This document shows, piece after piece, positions 28,419 through 36,963 of a stretch of DNA of 64,000 nt. The stretch covers positions 186,001 through 250,000 of the forward strand of contig NZ_FOWN01000001.1 in assembly GCF_900115465.1 (NCBI RefSeq). The letters run 5' to 3'. The notes beneath the pieces are model-generated. The model was not told where the DNA came from, did no database searches, and was given only the letters and a program-made list of their open reading frames with translations. Source of the DNA: Halolactibacillus alkaliphilus (GTDB lineage: Bacteria; Bacillota; Bacilli; Bacillales; Amphibacillaceae). Position 1 is the first letter of the stretch, and the number at the start of each line of letters is the position of its first letter. The position numbers and the translations under genes are program-made.

Positions 28419-28433
28419 TGGAGGTGTAAGACA

Positions 28434-29315
28434 GTGAAAGAAACTAAACGTATAAATACAGATACACTGTATAAAGTCTTTATTTATGTCGCTCTAATTA
28501 CTTTAGCTATCACCATCATCATTCCTGTAGCTTGGGTTTTTATGGCGTCAATTAAAGAAAATCAAGAGTTTTATGGAAACCCATGGGCACTGCCTCAAGG
28601 CATTCATTTTGAAAACTTCAGGGAAGCGTTTGTAGAAGCTGGCATGGGTGATTATTTTCTGAATTCTATTATCGTGACAAGTTTAGCCTTAGTCTTTTTA
28701 CTTGTATTAGCTTTACCAGCCGCTTATGTCTTGTCGCGATTTGAATTTGTGGGTAGTAAATTCATTAATGGGTTTATAAAAGCTGGACTTTTTATTAACG
28801 TGAGTTATATTACTGTACCTATATTTTTGATGTTGCTCGGTTGGGATCAATCGTTAAGACAAATTTTTGATAGTGGCTTTTTTCTTAATAATTTAAGTGT
28901 CCTAGCGTTGATATACGCCGTCACAGCGTTACCGTTTACAATATTTTTATTATCGAGCTATTTTGAAACGCTCCCTTCAGACTTTGAAGAAGCGGCCAAT
29001 ATAGATGGAGCAGGTTATTTTAGAACGATGTTTTCTATTATGTTACCGATGGCGAAACCAAGTATTATCATCGTTATCTTGTTTAATTTCTTATTATTTT
29101 GGAACGAGTATATCCTAGCTTTAACATTGATTCCAGGAGACAAAAAGACATTGCCTGTTGGCTTACTTAATTTACTTGCTGCTGATCGAGCGGCGGTTAA
29201 CTATGGGCCGATGTATGCAGGTATGGTAATCGTCATGTTACCAACACTGATCCTTTATATTATCGTTCAAAAACGTCTGACACAAGGCATGACAGTTGGT
29301 GGTGTCAAAGGATAA
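28434..29315 (+). CDS. Sugar ABC transporter permease 2 (MalG-like)
   Basis: A 293-residue six-segment permease with the EAA-loop EEAANIDGAGYFRTMFSIMLP near residue 185, beginning at a GTG after ggaggtg. It is the second half of the CUT1 importer. As with the first permease, no ATPase gene follows; a multitask sugar ATPase elsewhere is expected. Confidence 0.9.
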   Translation: MKETKRINTDTLYKVFIYVALITLAITIIIPVAWVFMASIKENQEFYGNPWALPQGIHFENFREAFVEAGMGDYFLNSIIVTSLALVFLLVLALPAAYVLSRFEFVGSKFINGFIKAGLFINVSYITVPIFLMLLGWDQSLRQIFDSGFFLNNLSVLALIYAVTALPFTIFLLSSYFETLPSDFEEAANIDGAGYFRTMFSIMLPMAKPSIIIVILFNFLLFWNEYILALTLIPGDKKTLPVGLLNLLAADRAAVNYGPMYAGMVIVMLPTLILYIIVQKRLTQGMTVGGVKG

Positions 29316-29347
29316 AACGCGTGAGATAAAAGAGGAGGTCATGTTTG

Positions 29348-29524
29348 ATGGAGGAAAATAAAGCAACGATTCTATTAGTGGTAAAAGCAATACTCTTTGT
29401 TATCTTTATGGCGATGGTTATTATTGGTCAGCGGACAACAGGGCATCTGTATTTGTTTATTCAACTCATTGGGTTGTCTGGACTGCTTGTCTTACTGTGG
29501 AATTACAATCGCAAATATGTATAA
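29348..29524 (+). CDS. 58-residue two-helix membrane protein (DUF6903-like)
   Basis: A small ORF with ribosome site agaggagg encodes a 58-residue protein with two membrane helices (about 8-26 and 33-52) and the short segments VIIGQRTTGH and LWNYNRKY. It resembles the small DUF6903-type proteins I associate with CUT1 sugar importers, but I cannot verify that by search. It sits between the second permease and the ROK kinase with short gaps, so it is part of the operon. It could be a small accessory subunit of the importer. Confidence 0.75.
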   Translation: MEENKATILLVVKAILFVIFMAMVIIGQRTTGHLYLFIQLIGLSGLLVLLWNYNRKYV

Positions 29525-29544
29525 AAAGTAAAGGGGGATGTGGT

Positions 29545-30465
29545 GTGAACTATTCTATTGGTGTAGACATTGGTGGCACGAAAATCGCTTGCGGTTTAAT
29601 TAATGAATACGGCAATGTTATTGAGCAAAAAATGATACCAAGTGAAACGACGTCAGCAGAAACGATGTTTCAGTGTGTGGTGTCATGTATTGAGTCGCTT
29701 CTTAATAGCAGTAGCATACCTAAAGAACAATTGACAGGTATCGGTGTCGGTGTCCCGGGTAAGGTTGATCGTGAAAATGGCGTAGCTATTTTCCAAAACA
29801 ATATACCGTGGGCAAACTTTCCGGTTGTTGATCGATTAAAAGAAGCCTTAGCAATAGACCACATTGTCATTGATAACGATGTGTATATGGCAGCATATGC
29901 CGAATGGAAAAGCAATCAGTTATCAGATGAATTGATGGTGTATGTCACAGTAAGTACAGGTATTTCCAGTGCGATTATTCATGGTGGCGAATTCATACGA
30001 GGAGCCGGCTTTGCAGGTGAGATAGGACTTATTCCGGTATGTACAACAGAAGGTAGACAGCGGTTAGAAAAAATAGCTGCAGGTCCTGCATTAAGTAAGC
30101 AGGCCAGCACAAGCTTTAGTGACGAGGTAATAGAAACAAAAACACTATTTAAAAGATACTATGAAGGACATTCTGAGGCAATTATTATTGTTAATCAATT
30201 TATTGATCATTTGGCGCAGGGTATTTATATGATAAATAGCCTACTCGATCCTCACCGTATTATTTTTGGGGGAAGTGTAGCGATTTATAACCCCGTAATT
30301 TTAGATTTATTAAAAGAGCGTCTTCAAATAGATATGTTAGAAGAACAAAAACATGTGTTAAATCAGATTTATGTGAGTGAACTCGGCTCAAATCAAGGAA
30401 TTGTTGGCGCAGGACTTACAGTATTTGATACAGCAATAAAACAAACACTAGAAACGAAAGGATGA
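29545..30465 (+). CDS. ROK-family sugar kinase, lacking the zinc motif
   Basis: A 306-residue ROK protein with DIGGTKIACG (phosphate loop), GVGVPGKVD, the catalytic IDNDVYMAAYAEW and GGSVAIYNP. The usual zinc-binding CxCGxxGCxE motif after the GEIG segment is absent (VCTTEGRQRLEKIAAG instead), as is the histidine after GEIG. It has no helix-turn-helix, so it is a kinase rather than a repressor. Context suggests phosphorylation of the GalNAc or GlcNAc freed by the GH112 enzyme, ahead of NagA and AgaS. GTG start at 29545 follows aaggggga. Confidence 0.85.
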   Translation: MNYSIGVDIGGTKIACGLINEYGNVIEQKMIPSETTSAETMFQCVVSCIESLLNSSSIPKEQLTGIGVGVPGKVDRENGVAIFQNNIPWANFPVVDRLKEALAIDHIVIDNDVYMAAYAEWKSNQLSDELMVYVTVSTGISSAIIHGGEFIRGAGFAGEIGLIPVCTTEGRQRLEKIAAGPALSKQASTSFSDEVIETKTLFKRYYEGHSEAIIIVNQFIDHLAQGIYMINSLLDPHRIIFGGSVAIYNPVILDLLKERLQIDMLEEQKHVLNQIYVSELGSNQGIVGAGLTVFDTAIKQTLETKG

Positions 30466-30470
30466 TTGAA

Positions 30471-32627
30471 ATGAAGAAAGGTCGAGTAACATTACCTGCT
30501 CAAGAGGGCATGGATGAAGAAATTAAACAAATCGTCAAACGATGGGGAGCGGACGCTGTCCGCGATTCGGATGGGACAAAAATTCCTGATGTCATCAAAC
30601 AGGCAGCAGATAAGGTCTATTCAAAATATTTCTTTACACGCGGGGATCAAGAATTTGCAAAAGCAAACTTAGATGAACTTCAACATATGTTTATTATGTC
30701 AGAGCCGGTAACAGCTACTGAAGAAGAAATAAAGATTCCGATTCTAAAAGGCTATTTCAAAGAACAGTTAAAGCCAGATACAGATCATGATCCGAAGAAA
30801 TGGTGGCAGGTCATCGATCGAACAACTGGAGAAGTGGTATCGTGTGACAAGTGGGAATATTTAGAACAAACAGAAGAAGTGCTCGTAAAATCAGCGAAAC
30901 TTTGGCACCGGTATACAGTGAATGTGTTAGTTTATCAACTGTGGGACCCAGTGCATATGTATAACCATATAACTAATGATTGGACGACAGAACACCAAAT
31001 GCCATATGACCCACGTTATCCAAAGACAAGAGCTTACATACTTGAGCGATTACGTACGTGGTTAGATGAACACCCAGATACGGATGTCGTTAGAATCACA
31101 ACGTTTTTCTATAATTTTACGTTGGTTTTCAATGATGTAAGGGAAGAAAAATATGTCGATTGGTTCGGTTACGGTGCAACAGTTAGTCCACGAGCATTAG
31201 AAGCTTTTGAAAAGGAAAAAGGGTATGCACTTACGGCAGAAGATTTTGTTGATGAAGGCTACTATAACTCGCCGTTTAGAATGCCAAAAAGAGCCTTTTT
31301 AGATTGGATAGATTTTCAATCGAAGTTTGTCAGTGAATTAGCAAAAGAGTGTGTGGATATTATTCATAGCTATGGTAAAGAAGCGATGATGTTTTTAGGT
31401 GACCACTGGGCTGGTACAGAACCATACGGAAAGTACTTTAAGAACATTGGCTTAGATGCTGTAGTGGGTTCTGTTGGTGATGGAACGACGCTACGAATGA
31501 TCGCAGATATTCCACATGTTGGTTATCACGAAGGGCGCTTTTTACCATACTTTTTCCCAGATACGTTTAATGAGCATAATAATCCAGTCATTGAAGCAAA
31601 TCAAAACTGGCTTCAATCAAGACGTGCCATTTTAAGAAAACCGATACAACGGATGGGTTATGGGGGGTATTTGTCACTTGCTTTGGACTTCCCTGATTTT
31701 GTTGATAGGGTGGAAGAAATTACAGATGAATTTAGAGAGATGCATGATCATGTCAAGAATACGGCACCTTATGTTGCGCCGTTTAAAGTGGCAATATTAA
31801 ATAGTTGGGGTGGTCAAAGAAAATGGATGAGCCACCATGTACACCATGCGATTTGGTATAAACAATGCTATTCATATTATGGTATTTTAGAAGCGCTGAG
31901 TGGCCTACCATTTGAAGTGGAATTTATTAGCTTTGAAGATATTAAAGCAGACGGTATTTCAGATGATATTGGTGTGATCATTAATGCCGGTGAAGCGCGA
32001 ACGTCTTGGGTTGGTGATGATTACTGGAAAGATCCAGAAGTTGTCGAGAAAATCCGCGCCTTCGTCCAATGTGGTGGTGGGTTTATCGGTGTGGGAGAAC
32101 CAACATCGCATGAACACCAAGGGGCGTTCTTCCAGTTATCGGACGTACTCGGTGTTCAAAAAGAAATCGGCTTTAGCTTAAGTAAGGATAAGTATAATGA
32201 TCACCAAATAGAGAACCACTTTATTTTAGAGGATCAAGTCGCCGCAATCAATTACGGTGAAAGTACACGTTATGTGTACCAAGCGTCAGAAGCAGCTACG
32301 GTGCTCGATATTGAGGCAGATGATATCAAGTTAGCCACGCATACGTTTGGTGACGGACGAGCAGCCTATTTAGCCGGATTACCGTATTCACCAGAAAATG
32401 CACGGTTATTAAAACGTATCCTGTACTGGACAGCTTCAAAAGAGAACGTGTTCCATGAGTGGCATACGACAAATATTTATACAGAATGTGCGGCTTATCC
32501 AGAAGCGGGTACCTTTGTTATTATCAATAACGCTTACGAAGAACAAGTGACGCAAGTGACTAAACCGGATGGTACGGTGCTCGATGTGACACTCGCACCA
32601 ATGGGTTACCAATGGTTTGAAATATAA
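30471..32627 (+). CDS. lnpA: GH112 galacto-N-biose/lacto-N-biose phosphorylase
   Basis: The 718-residue protein matches GH112 over its full length: KGRVTLPAQEGMDEE at the start, VRITTFFYNFTLVFND, and FLGDHWAGTEPYGKYF around residue 310, the region carrying the catalytic acid in Bifidobacterium GLNBP. The family splits beta-1,3-galactosyl-HexNAc (or, in some members, galactosyl-rhamnose) with phosphate into galactose-1-phosphate and the second sugar. Which subgroup applies cannot be settled by eye, but NagA, AgaS and the sulfatase nearby favour galacto-N-biose from mucin core 1. There is no signal peptide, so it acts in the cytoplasm. The start at 30471 gives best spacing to gaaagga. Confidence 0.92.
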   Translation: MKKGRVTLPAQEGMDEEIKQIVKRWGADAVRDSDGTKIPDVIKQAADKVYSKYFFTRGDQEFAKANLDELQHMFIMSEPVTATEEEIKIPILKGYFKEQLKPDTDHDPKKWWQVIDRTTGEVVSCDKWEYLEQTEEVLVKSAKLWHRYTVNVLVYQLWDPVHMYNHITNDWTTEHQMPYDPRYPKTRAYILERLRTWLDEHPDTDVVRITTFFYNFTLVFNDVREEKYVDWFGYGATVSPRALEAFEKEKGYALTAEDFVDEGYYNSPFRMPKRAFLDWIDFQSKFVSELAKECVDIIHSYGKEAMMFLGDHWAGTEPYGKYFKNIGLDAVVGSVGDGTTLRMIADIPHVGYHEGRFLPYFFPDTFNEHNNPVIEANQNWLQSRRAILRKPIQRMGYGGYLSLALDFPDFVDRVEEITDEFREMHDHVKNTAPYVAPFKVAILNSWGGQRKWMSHHVHHAIWYKQCYSYYGILEALSGLPFEVEFISFEDIKADGISDDIGVIINAGEARTSWVGDDYWKDPEVVEKIRAFVQCGGGFIGVGEPTSHEHQGAFFQLSDVLGVQKEIGFSLSKDKYNDHQIENHFILEDQVAAINYGESTRYVYQASEAATVLDIEADDIKLATHTFGDGRAAYLAGLPYSPENARLLKRILYWTASKENVFHEWHTTNIYTECAAYPEAGTFVIINNAYEEQVTQVTKPDGTVLDVTLAPMGYQWFEI

Positions 32628-32638
32628 GAAACAAACCC

Positions 32639-32668
32639 GATGCGTGTATGACAGTTTATACACGCATC
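32639..32668 (+). terminator. Hairpin after the GH112 gene
   Basis: An 11-bp perfect stem (GATGCGTGTAT and its complement) with an 8-base loop, followed by ATTAGAATTTT. It may terminate or attenuate transcription into the phosphatase gene. Confidence 0.65.
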
Positions 32669-32725
32669 ATTAGAATTTTAAAAAAACTAACAGGCTCATT
32701 TTATCATGTCATGGGGAGGGATAAT

Positions 32726-33595
32726 ATGAAAATAACAGATTATGCCAATGATCGGGGCAATCGCTGTAAAGAAGATCGCATCGGCTTTGGTGAAAACTAT
32801 GCCTATGTGATGGACGGAGCAACAGGCCTAGCGACCGGTCTCATCCAACAGTATTTATCGGATACCGTCTGGTTTGTGGAACATGCCACCAATTACTTAA
32901 ATAAAGTATTAGAAAATAATGTCACGATAGATAGTGGGCACCTATTTCGGAATCTTTCAAATGACCTACATTTAAAATTACGTGCGTACATTGATAGTGA
33001 AGACTATCTCGAAGAACAATTACCATCTGCGGCCATCATTTTATTAAGAAAAATCGATGAGACATTGGTCATTGAATCTTATGGTGACTGCACCGCGGTC
33101 GTTGAGTATACTAATGGTCGCTATGAGATTATACACGACGGCCGGGCAACAGAATTAGATCGCGGTATTATTAATCACATGCAAGCACTCGTAAGAGAAG
33201 ATGGTATTACGATGAGAGAAGCAAAGAAAATGGTTCATCCTTTATTGTTAAATAATCGTCAATTAAAGAATAAAAAAAGCGGCTATACAGCAATGGATAT
33301 AACGACGGATTATATCGATAAAGGGTTAAAGCGTGTGCTTAATTATCAAGATATTCAATCGGTCTGGTTATTTAGTGACGGGGTGGATAGTTATTATACC
33401 GATTTAGACTTAGCGACGGATGCAGTCGATATGGTTAAGCGAATGAAAGAAACGAGTGTGCATCAAGTGATTGATCAGTTAAGGATAAGAGAAGAAGCGG
33501 ATGAGCTATGTGAGAAATACCCTAGAATGAAGCCGAAAGACGATGCGTCAATCATTCAAATTTCATGTAATGACGGAAAAATAGTTTACAAATAG
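32726..33595 (+). CDS. PP2C-type (PPM) phosphatase
   Basis: A 289-residue protein with the metal-dependent PP2C motifs: an N-terminal RCKED, YVMDGATGL, ESYGDCTAVV, WLFSDGVDSYY and KPKDDASIIQI. Membrane segments are absent. PP2C phosphatases usually remove phosphate from Ser/Thr of proteins; no partner kinase is seen here. Its place between the GH112 phosphorylase and AgaS, with the same orientation, suggests a role tied to glycan use, either dephosphorylating a regulator or acting on a small metabolite. Start at 32726 follows ggggaggg. Confidence 0.8.
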   Translation: MKITDYANDRGNRCKEDRIGFGENYAYVMDGATGLATGLIQQYLSDTVWFVEHATNYLNKVLENNVTIDSGHLFRNLSNDLHLKLRAYIDSEDYLEEQLPSAAIILLRKIDETLVIESYGDCTAVVEYTNGRYEIIHDGRATELDRGIINHMQALVREDGITMREAKKMVHPLLLNNRQLKNKKSGYTAMDITTDYIDKGLKRVLNYQDIQSVWLFSDGVDSYYTDLDLATDAVDMVKRMKETSVHQVIDQLRIREEADELCEKYPRMKPKDDASIIQISCNDGKIVYK

Positions 33596-33621
33596 TTTTA
33601 TCCACGCTACAATAGAATCAA

Positions 33622-33635
33622 CTGGTTATAACCAG
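33622..33635. promoter_or_regulatory. Candidate GntR operator, copy 2 (perfect palindrome)
   Basis: CTGGTTATAACCAG is a perfect 14-base palindrome, resembling the NagR/DasR class of sites (TGGTCTAGACCA type), 96 bases upstream of agaS. Confidence 0.75.
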
Positions 33636-33661
33636 AGGGATTGATGATAACTTTTGATTAA

Positions 33662-33682
33662 GAGCGCCTTATTAAGGCGCTC
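33662..33682. other. Hairpin between two operator-like sites
   Basis: GAGCGCCTT and AAGGCGCTC form a 9-bp stem with a 3-base loop, lying between the palindromes at 33622 and 33696. It has A-runs rather than T-runs on the plus side, so it is not a standard terminator for the upstream gene. Confidence 0.5.
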
Positions 33683-33695
33683 AAAAAATAATAAA

Positions 33696-33715
33696 CTGGT
33701 TATGACAACATAACC
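33696..33715. promoter_or_regulatory. Candidate GntR operator, copy 3 (degenerate)
   Basis: CTGGTTATGACAAC matches the palindrome at 11 of 14 positions; the overlapping GGTTATG-N4-CATAACC is itself an inverted repeat. It lies 16 bases before the agaS start, so a bound regulator would block expression. Confidence 0.55.
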
Positions 33716-33730
33716 AATAGGAGGGCTTCC

Positions 33731-34903
33731 ATGTTTAATCTTGCAGAGCAAGACTTAGAAAAGTTAGGAGCAGTTCACACGGCTACTGAAATTTATCAAC
33801 AACCACATGTTTGGGGAAAGATGTTAACAACATTAGCTGAACATAAAGACACCCATCAGAATTTTATTAAGAAGTTAAAAGAAACGCACGCACATGTGCG
33901 TGTCATTTTTACTGGTGCTGGGACATCTGCTTTTGCGGGTGATACGCTAACGCCTGAATTGAATCAATCAACAACGAAAAGCACCTTTACGTTTGAGTCG
34001 ATTGCGACAACGGATATTGTGTCTAACCCTTATGCCTATTTAAAAGCAGATGTACCTACAGTACTTGTTTCTTTCGCCAGATCGGGTAATAGTCCAGAAA
34101 GTGTCGCAGCCGTTAATTTAGCAGAAACTATTATTAAAGATTTTTATCAAGTAGTGATCACATGTAATAGTGAGGGTAAACTCGCAGTTAATACAAAAGG
34201 TGATGATAAAAGTTTGCTTATTTTAACACCGCCTGAAGCCCATGATAAAAGTTTTGCGATGACAAGTAGTTTTACAACGATGATGGTGGCCGCTTATGTA
34301 TTGTTCGGAGAGACTAATACACAAGCAGTCATTGATCAGAGCATTAACCAAGCGGAACGGTTACTTCATATGGTGGGTGATAAGGTTGATGAGGTCTTAG
34401 AACAATCTTACGAACGGATGGTCTTTTTAGGATCTGGTTTATTAGGTCAGCTGGCACATGAAGGTGCGCTAAAAGTACTTGAACTTACCGCAGGTAAGGT
34501 AGCTGCGACGTATGAATCATCCTTAGGTTTTAGACACGGTCCTAAATCGATTCTTAATGAACAATCTTTGGTCGTCATGTTTATGTCACAGGACAGTTAT
34601 ACAAGAAAATATGATATGGATTTATTAAATGAACTTGCGACGGACAACTCAGGTATAAAGATTGCCGTTGTTGATTATTACGAGGACGAAGCTGTTAGTG
34701 GGCATGCAGACTTTGTGATTTGCTTAGATATAGAAAAAGGGAAAGAAGTGAATGATTTTAGTCTTTCACTGCCTTACATTATCTTTCCGCAAGTCTTGGC
34801 AATGAAAAACGCACTAAAATTAGCGATTACACCTGACAATCCAAGTCCTAGTGGTCTGGTGAATCGCGTGGTGCAAGGTGTTACTATTTATCCTATTAAC
34901 TAA
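33731..34903 (+). CDS. agaS: AgaS-type SIS isomerase/deaminase
   Basis: The 390-residue protein has two SIS domains: FTGAGTSAFAGDTL and SFARSGNSPESVAA in the first, FLGSGLLGQLAHEGALKVLELTAGKV and ESSLGFRHGPKSI in the second. Length and motifs match AgaS, the galactosamine-6-phosphate deaminase/isomerase that forms tagatose-6-phosphate. Aldolase follows at once, and NagA and a LacC-type kinase lie downstream on the other strand, completing the route. Start follows aggagggcttcc. Confidence 0.9.
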   Translation: MFNLAEQDLEKLGAVHTATEIYQQPHVWGKMLTTLAEHKDTHQNFIKKLKETHAHVRVIFTGAGTSAFAGDTLTPELNQSTTKSTFTFESIATTDIVSNPYAYLKADVPTVLVSFARSGNSPESVAAVNLAETIIKDFYQVVITCNSEGKLAVNTKGDDKSLLILTPPEAHDKSFAMTSSFTTMMVAAYVLFGETNTQAVIDQSINQAERLLHMVGDKVDEVLEQSYERMVFLGSGLLGQLAHEGALKVLELTAGKVAATYESSLGFRHGPKSILNEQSLVVMFMSQDSYTRKYDMDLLNELATDNSGIKIAVVDYYEDEAVSGHADFVICLDIEKGKEVNDFSLSLPYIIFPQVLAMKNALKLAITPDNPSPSGLVNRVVQGVTIYPIN

Positions 34904-34924
34904 TTCTAAGTGGAGTGTGATAAA

Positions 34925-35782
34925 ATGAATACAATAGTCAATACAAAACAGATGTTATTAGACGCACAAAAAGGGAAGTATGCTGTACCAGCTTTTAATA
35001 TTCATAATATGGAGACGGTACAAGCCGTCGTTGAAACAGCTGTAGAACTGCGGTCACCGGTTATCTTAGCAGCCACACCTGGAACGATGGATTATGCTGG
35101 CCGTGCATATATTCAGGCGCTTGTTGAAGTAGCAGCAAGAGAAAATGGTGTACCTATTGCTCTGCATTTAGATCACCATGAAACAATCGATAGTATTGAG
35201 ACATCACTCGAACTGGGCACGAAATCGGTCATGATTGATGGATCGCATCACTCATTTGAAGACAATATCGCCTTAACAAAACAGGTTGTAGAACTGGCGA
35301 GAAAACATGGTGCAACAGTAGAAGCAGAACTTGGGAAGTTAGTAGGTCAAGAAGATGACCTGATTGTGACAGCGCAAGAAGCAGCTTACACAGATCCTGA
35401 TACAGTAGAAGAGTTCGTTGAAAAAACAGGCGTAGACTCACTGGCAGTAGCTATCGGTACAGGTCATGGTGTGTATGAAGTCGAGCCACAACTTGACTTT
35501 GAACGTTTAGAAAAAATCGCGCAGTTGGTCGATGTGCCTATTGTATTGCATGGTGCTTCAGGCATTTCTAAAGCTGATGTGCAAAAGTGTATTGAACTAG
35601 GCTGTTGTAAAGTGAATATTTCAACGGAGTTAAAAATACCGTTTTCAATGGCGTTGCGTGACTTTTTAGTAGCTAATCCAGAGGCAACAGATCCGCGTAA
35701 ATATATGACACCAGCTAAAGAAGAGATGAAAAAGACAGTGCGTGAAAAGATAATGATTTGTAAGAGTGATGGTAAAGCCTAA
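34925..35782 (+). CDS. kbaY: Class II tagatose/fructose-bisphosphate aldolase
   Basis: A 285-residue class II zinc aldolase: LHLDHHE (zinc), MIDGSHH, VEAELGKLVGQED, GTGHGVYE and VLHGASG. It should cleave tagatose-1,6-bisphosphate to DHAP and glyceraldehyde-3-phosphate. The position right after agaS favours tagatose over fructose bisphosphate (KbaY/GatY type). The start at 34925 follows tggagtgtg. Confidence 0.88.
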   Translation: MNTIVNTKQMLLDAQKGKYAVPAFNIHNMETVQAVVETAVELRSPVILAATPGTMDYAGRAYIQALVEVAARENGVPIALHLDHHETIDSIETSLELGTKSVMIDGSHHSFEDNIALTKQVVELARKHGATVEAELGKLVGQEDDLIVTAQEAAYTDPDTVEEFVEKTGVDSLAVAIGTGHGVYEVEPQLDFERLEKIAQLVDVPIVLHGASGISKADVQKCIELGCCKVNISTELKIPFSMALRDFLVANPEATDPRKYMTPAKEEMKKTVREKIMICKSDGKA

Positions 35783-35839
35783 TTAAATAGGATCATTTAA
35801 TTAGTTATTTATTTAAGAAAGCGAATGGGAGAGATGACA

Positions 35840-36946
35840 TTGCAGGCGTTATCGATTTTAATAAAGCCAGTATCTTCTAGTTGTAGCCTCGATTGTGATT
35901 ATTGTTTTTATAACGATTTAGCTGATCAACGCTCAATAAAGAATTATGGTAAAATGAACAAAGACACAATGACAGCGCTTGTTAAAAAAGCAATAGAGGC
36001 AGATCCGCGCGTTATCCATATCGCTTTCCAAGGCGGTGAACCGATGTTAATCGGTTTGCCGTTTTACTATGCTTTTATGGCATGCGTGAAAAAATATAAT
36101 ATTAGAAATATCCCGGTTTTTTTCTCTATTCAAACGAACGGCTATCATATAACCGATGAATGGATTAATTTTCTAAAAGAAAATCACTTCCTCGTGGGTA
36201 TATCGGTCGATGGTATAAAAGCAACTCATGATCAATTACGTAAAACAAAAGCCGGAAAAGAAACTTTCGATAGAATTATGTCCAACATTGATAAAGTCAA
36301 ACGAGCGGCTATCCCCTTTAATATACTGTGTGTCTTAACCTCACTTGCAGCACAGCATATTCAAGAAATTACGCAGTATTTTGATGATCAAGGCTTTAAA
36401 CATATTCAATATATTCCATGTTTAGATCGTTTGAATTTACCAAGACAGGCACAAAAATTGTTAATGACGCAAGCGCAGTATAGTGACGTATTGTCGGTAC
36501 TGTTTAATCGTTATTTAACAAGTTTTTTATCGGGGAATTATGTAAGTAATCGTTTATTTGATAATTTTGTTGGTATTCTTCTTGGGCAACAACCAGAAGA
36601 TTGCAGCTTGGCTGGGCAATGCTCGACGTACTTTGTTATTGAAGCCAATGGTGATGTCTTTCCGTGTGATTTTTATGTGGACGATCGATACTGCTTGGGT
36701 AGTATAATAGAAGATGATTATGAGACGTTATTCCACTCGAAAATTGCTAAGGACTTTAGATCAGAAACGGTTTTACATGAGGACTGTTTAACATGTCCGT
36801 TTGTATCACTTTGTAGAGGGGGATGTAAGCGCTATAAAGTAAAAGGGAAATACGCTTATTGCGAAGCGTATCAAACATTTTTCCGCAAACATTTACCAGA
36901 GTTAAAAAGCGTTGCGTTACGTGTTAAAAAAGGTCAAGTTATTTAA
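35840..36946 (+). CDS. Anaerobic sulfatase-maturating enzyme (radical SAM, SPASM)
   Basis: The roughly 368-residue protein carries the radical SAM motif CSLDCDYCFY near the N-terminus and several cysteines in the C-terminal SPASM region (DCSLAGQC, FPCDFYVDD, CLTCPFVSLCRGGC), as in the Clostridium perfringens anSME. It oxidises the active-site Cys of sulfatases to formylglycine without oxygen. The adjacent sulfatase, 17 bases downstream, is its obvious client. I choose the TTG at 35840 because gggag lies at proper distance and the length then equals the known enzymes; ATG at 35825 or 35834 are alternatives. Confidence 0.9.
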   Translation: MQALSILIKPVSSSCSLDCDYCFYNDLADQRSIKNYGKMNKDTMTALVKKAIEADPRVIHIAFQGGEPMLIGLPFYYAFMACVKKYNIRNIPVFFSIQTNGYHITDEWINFLKENHFLVGISVDGIKATHDQLRKTKAGKETFDRIMSNIDKVKRAAIPFNILCVLTSLAAQHIQEITQYFDDQGFKHIQYIPCLDRLNLPRQAQKLLMTQAQYSDVLSVLFNRYLTSFLSGNYVSNRLFDNFVGILLGQQPEDCSLAGQCSTYFVIEANGDVFPCDFYVDDRYCLGSIIEDDYETLFHSKIAKDFRSETVLHEDCLTCPFVSLCRGGCKRYKVKGKYAYCEAYQTFFRKHLPELKSVALRVKKGQVI

Positions 36947-36963
36947 GGGAGAGGAGAAACAAC

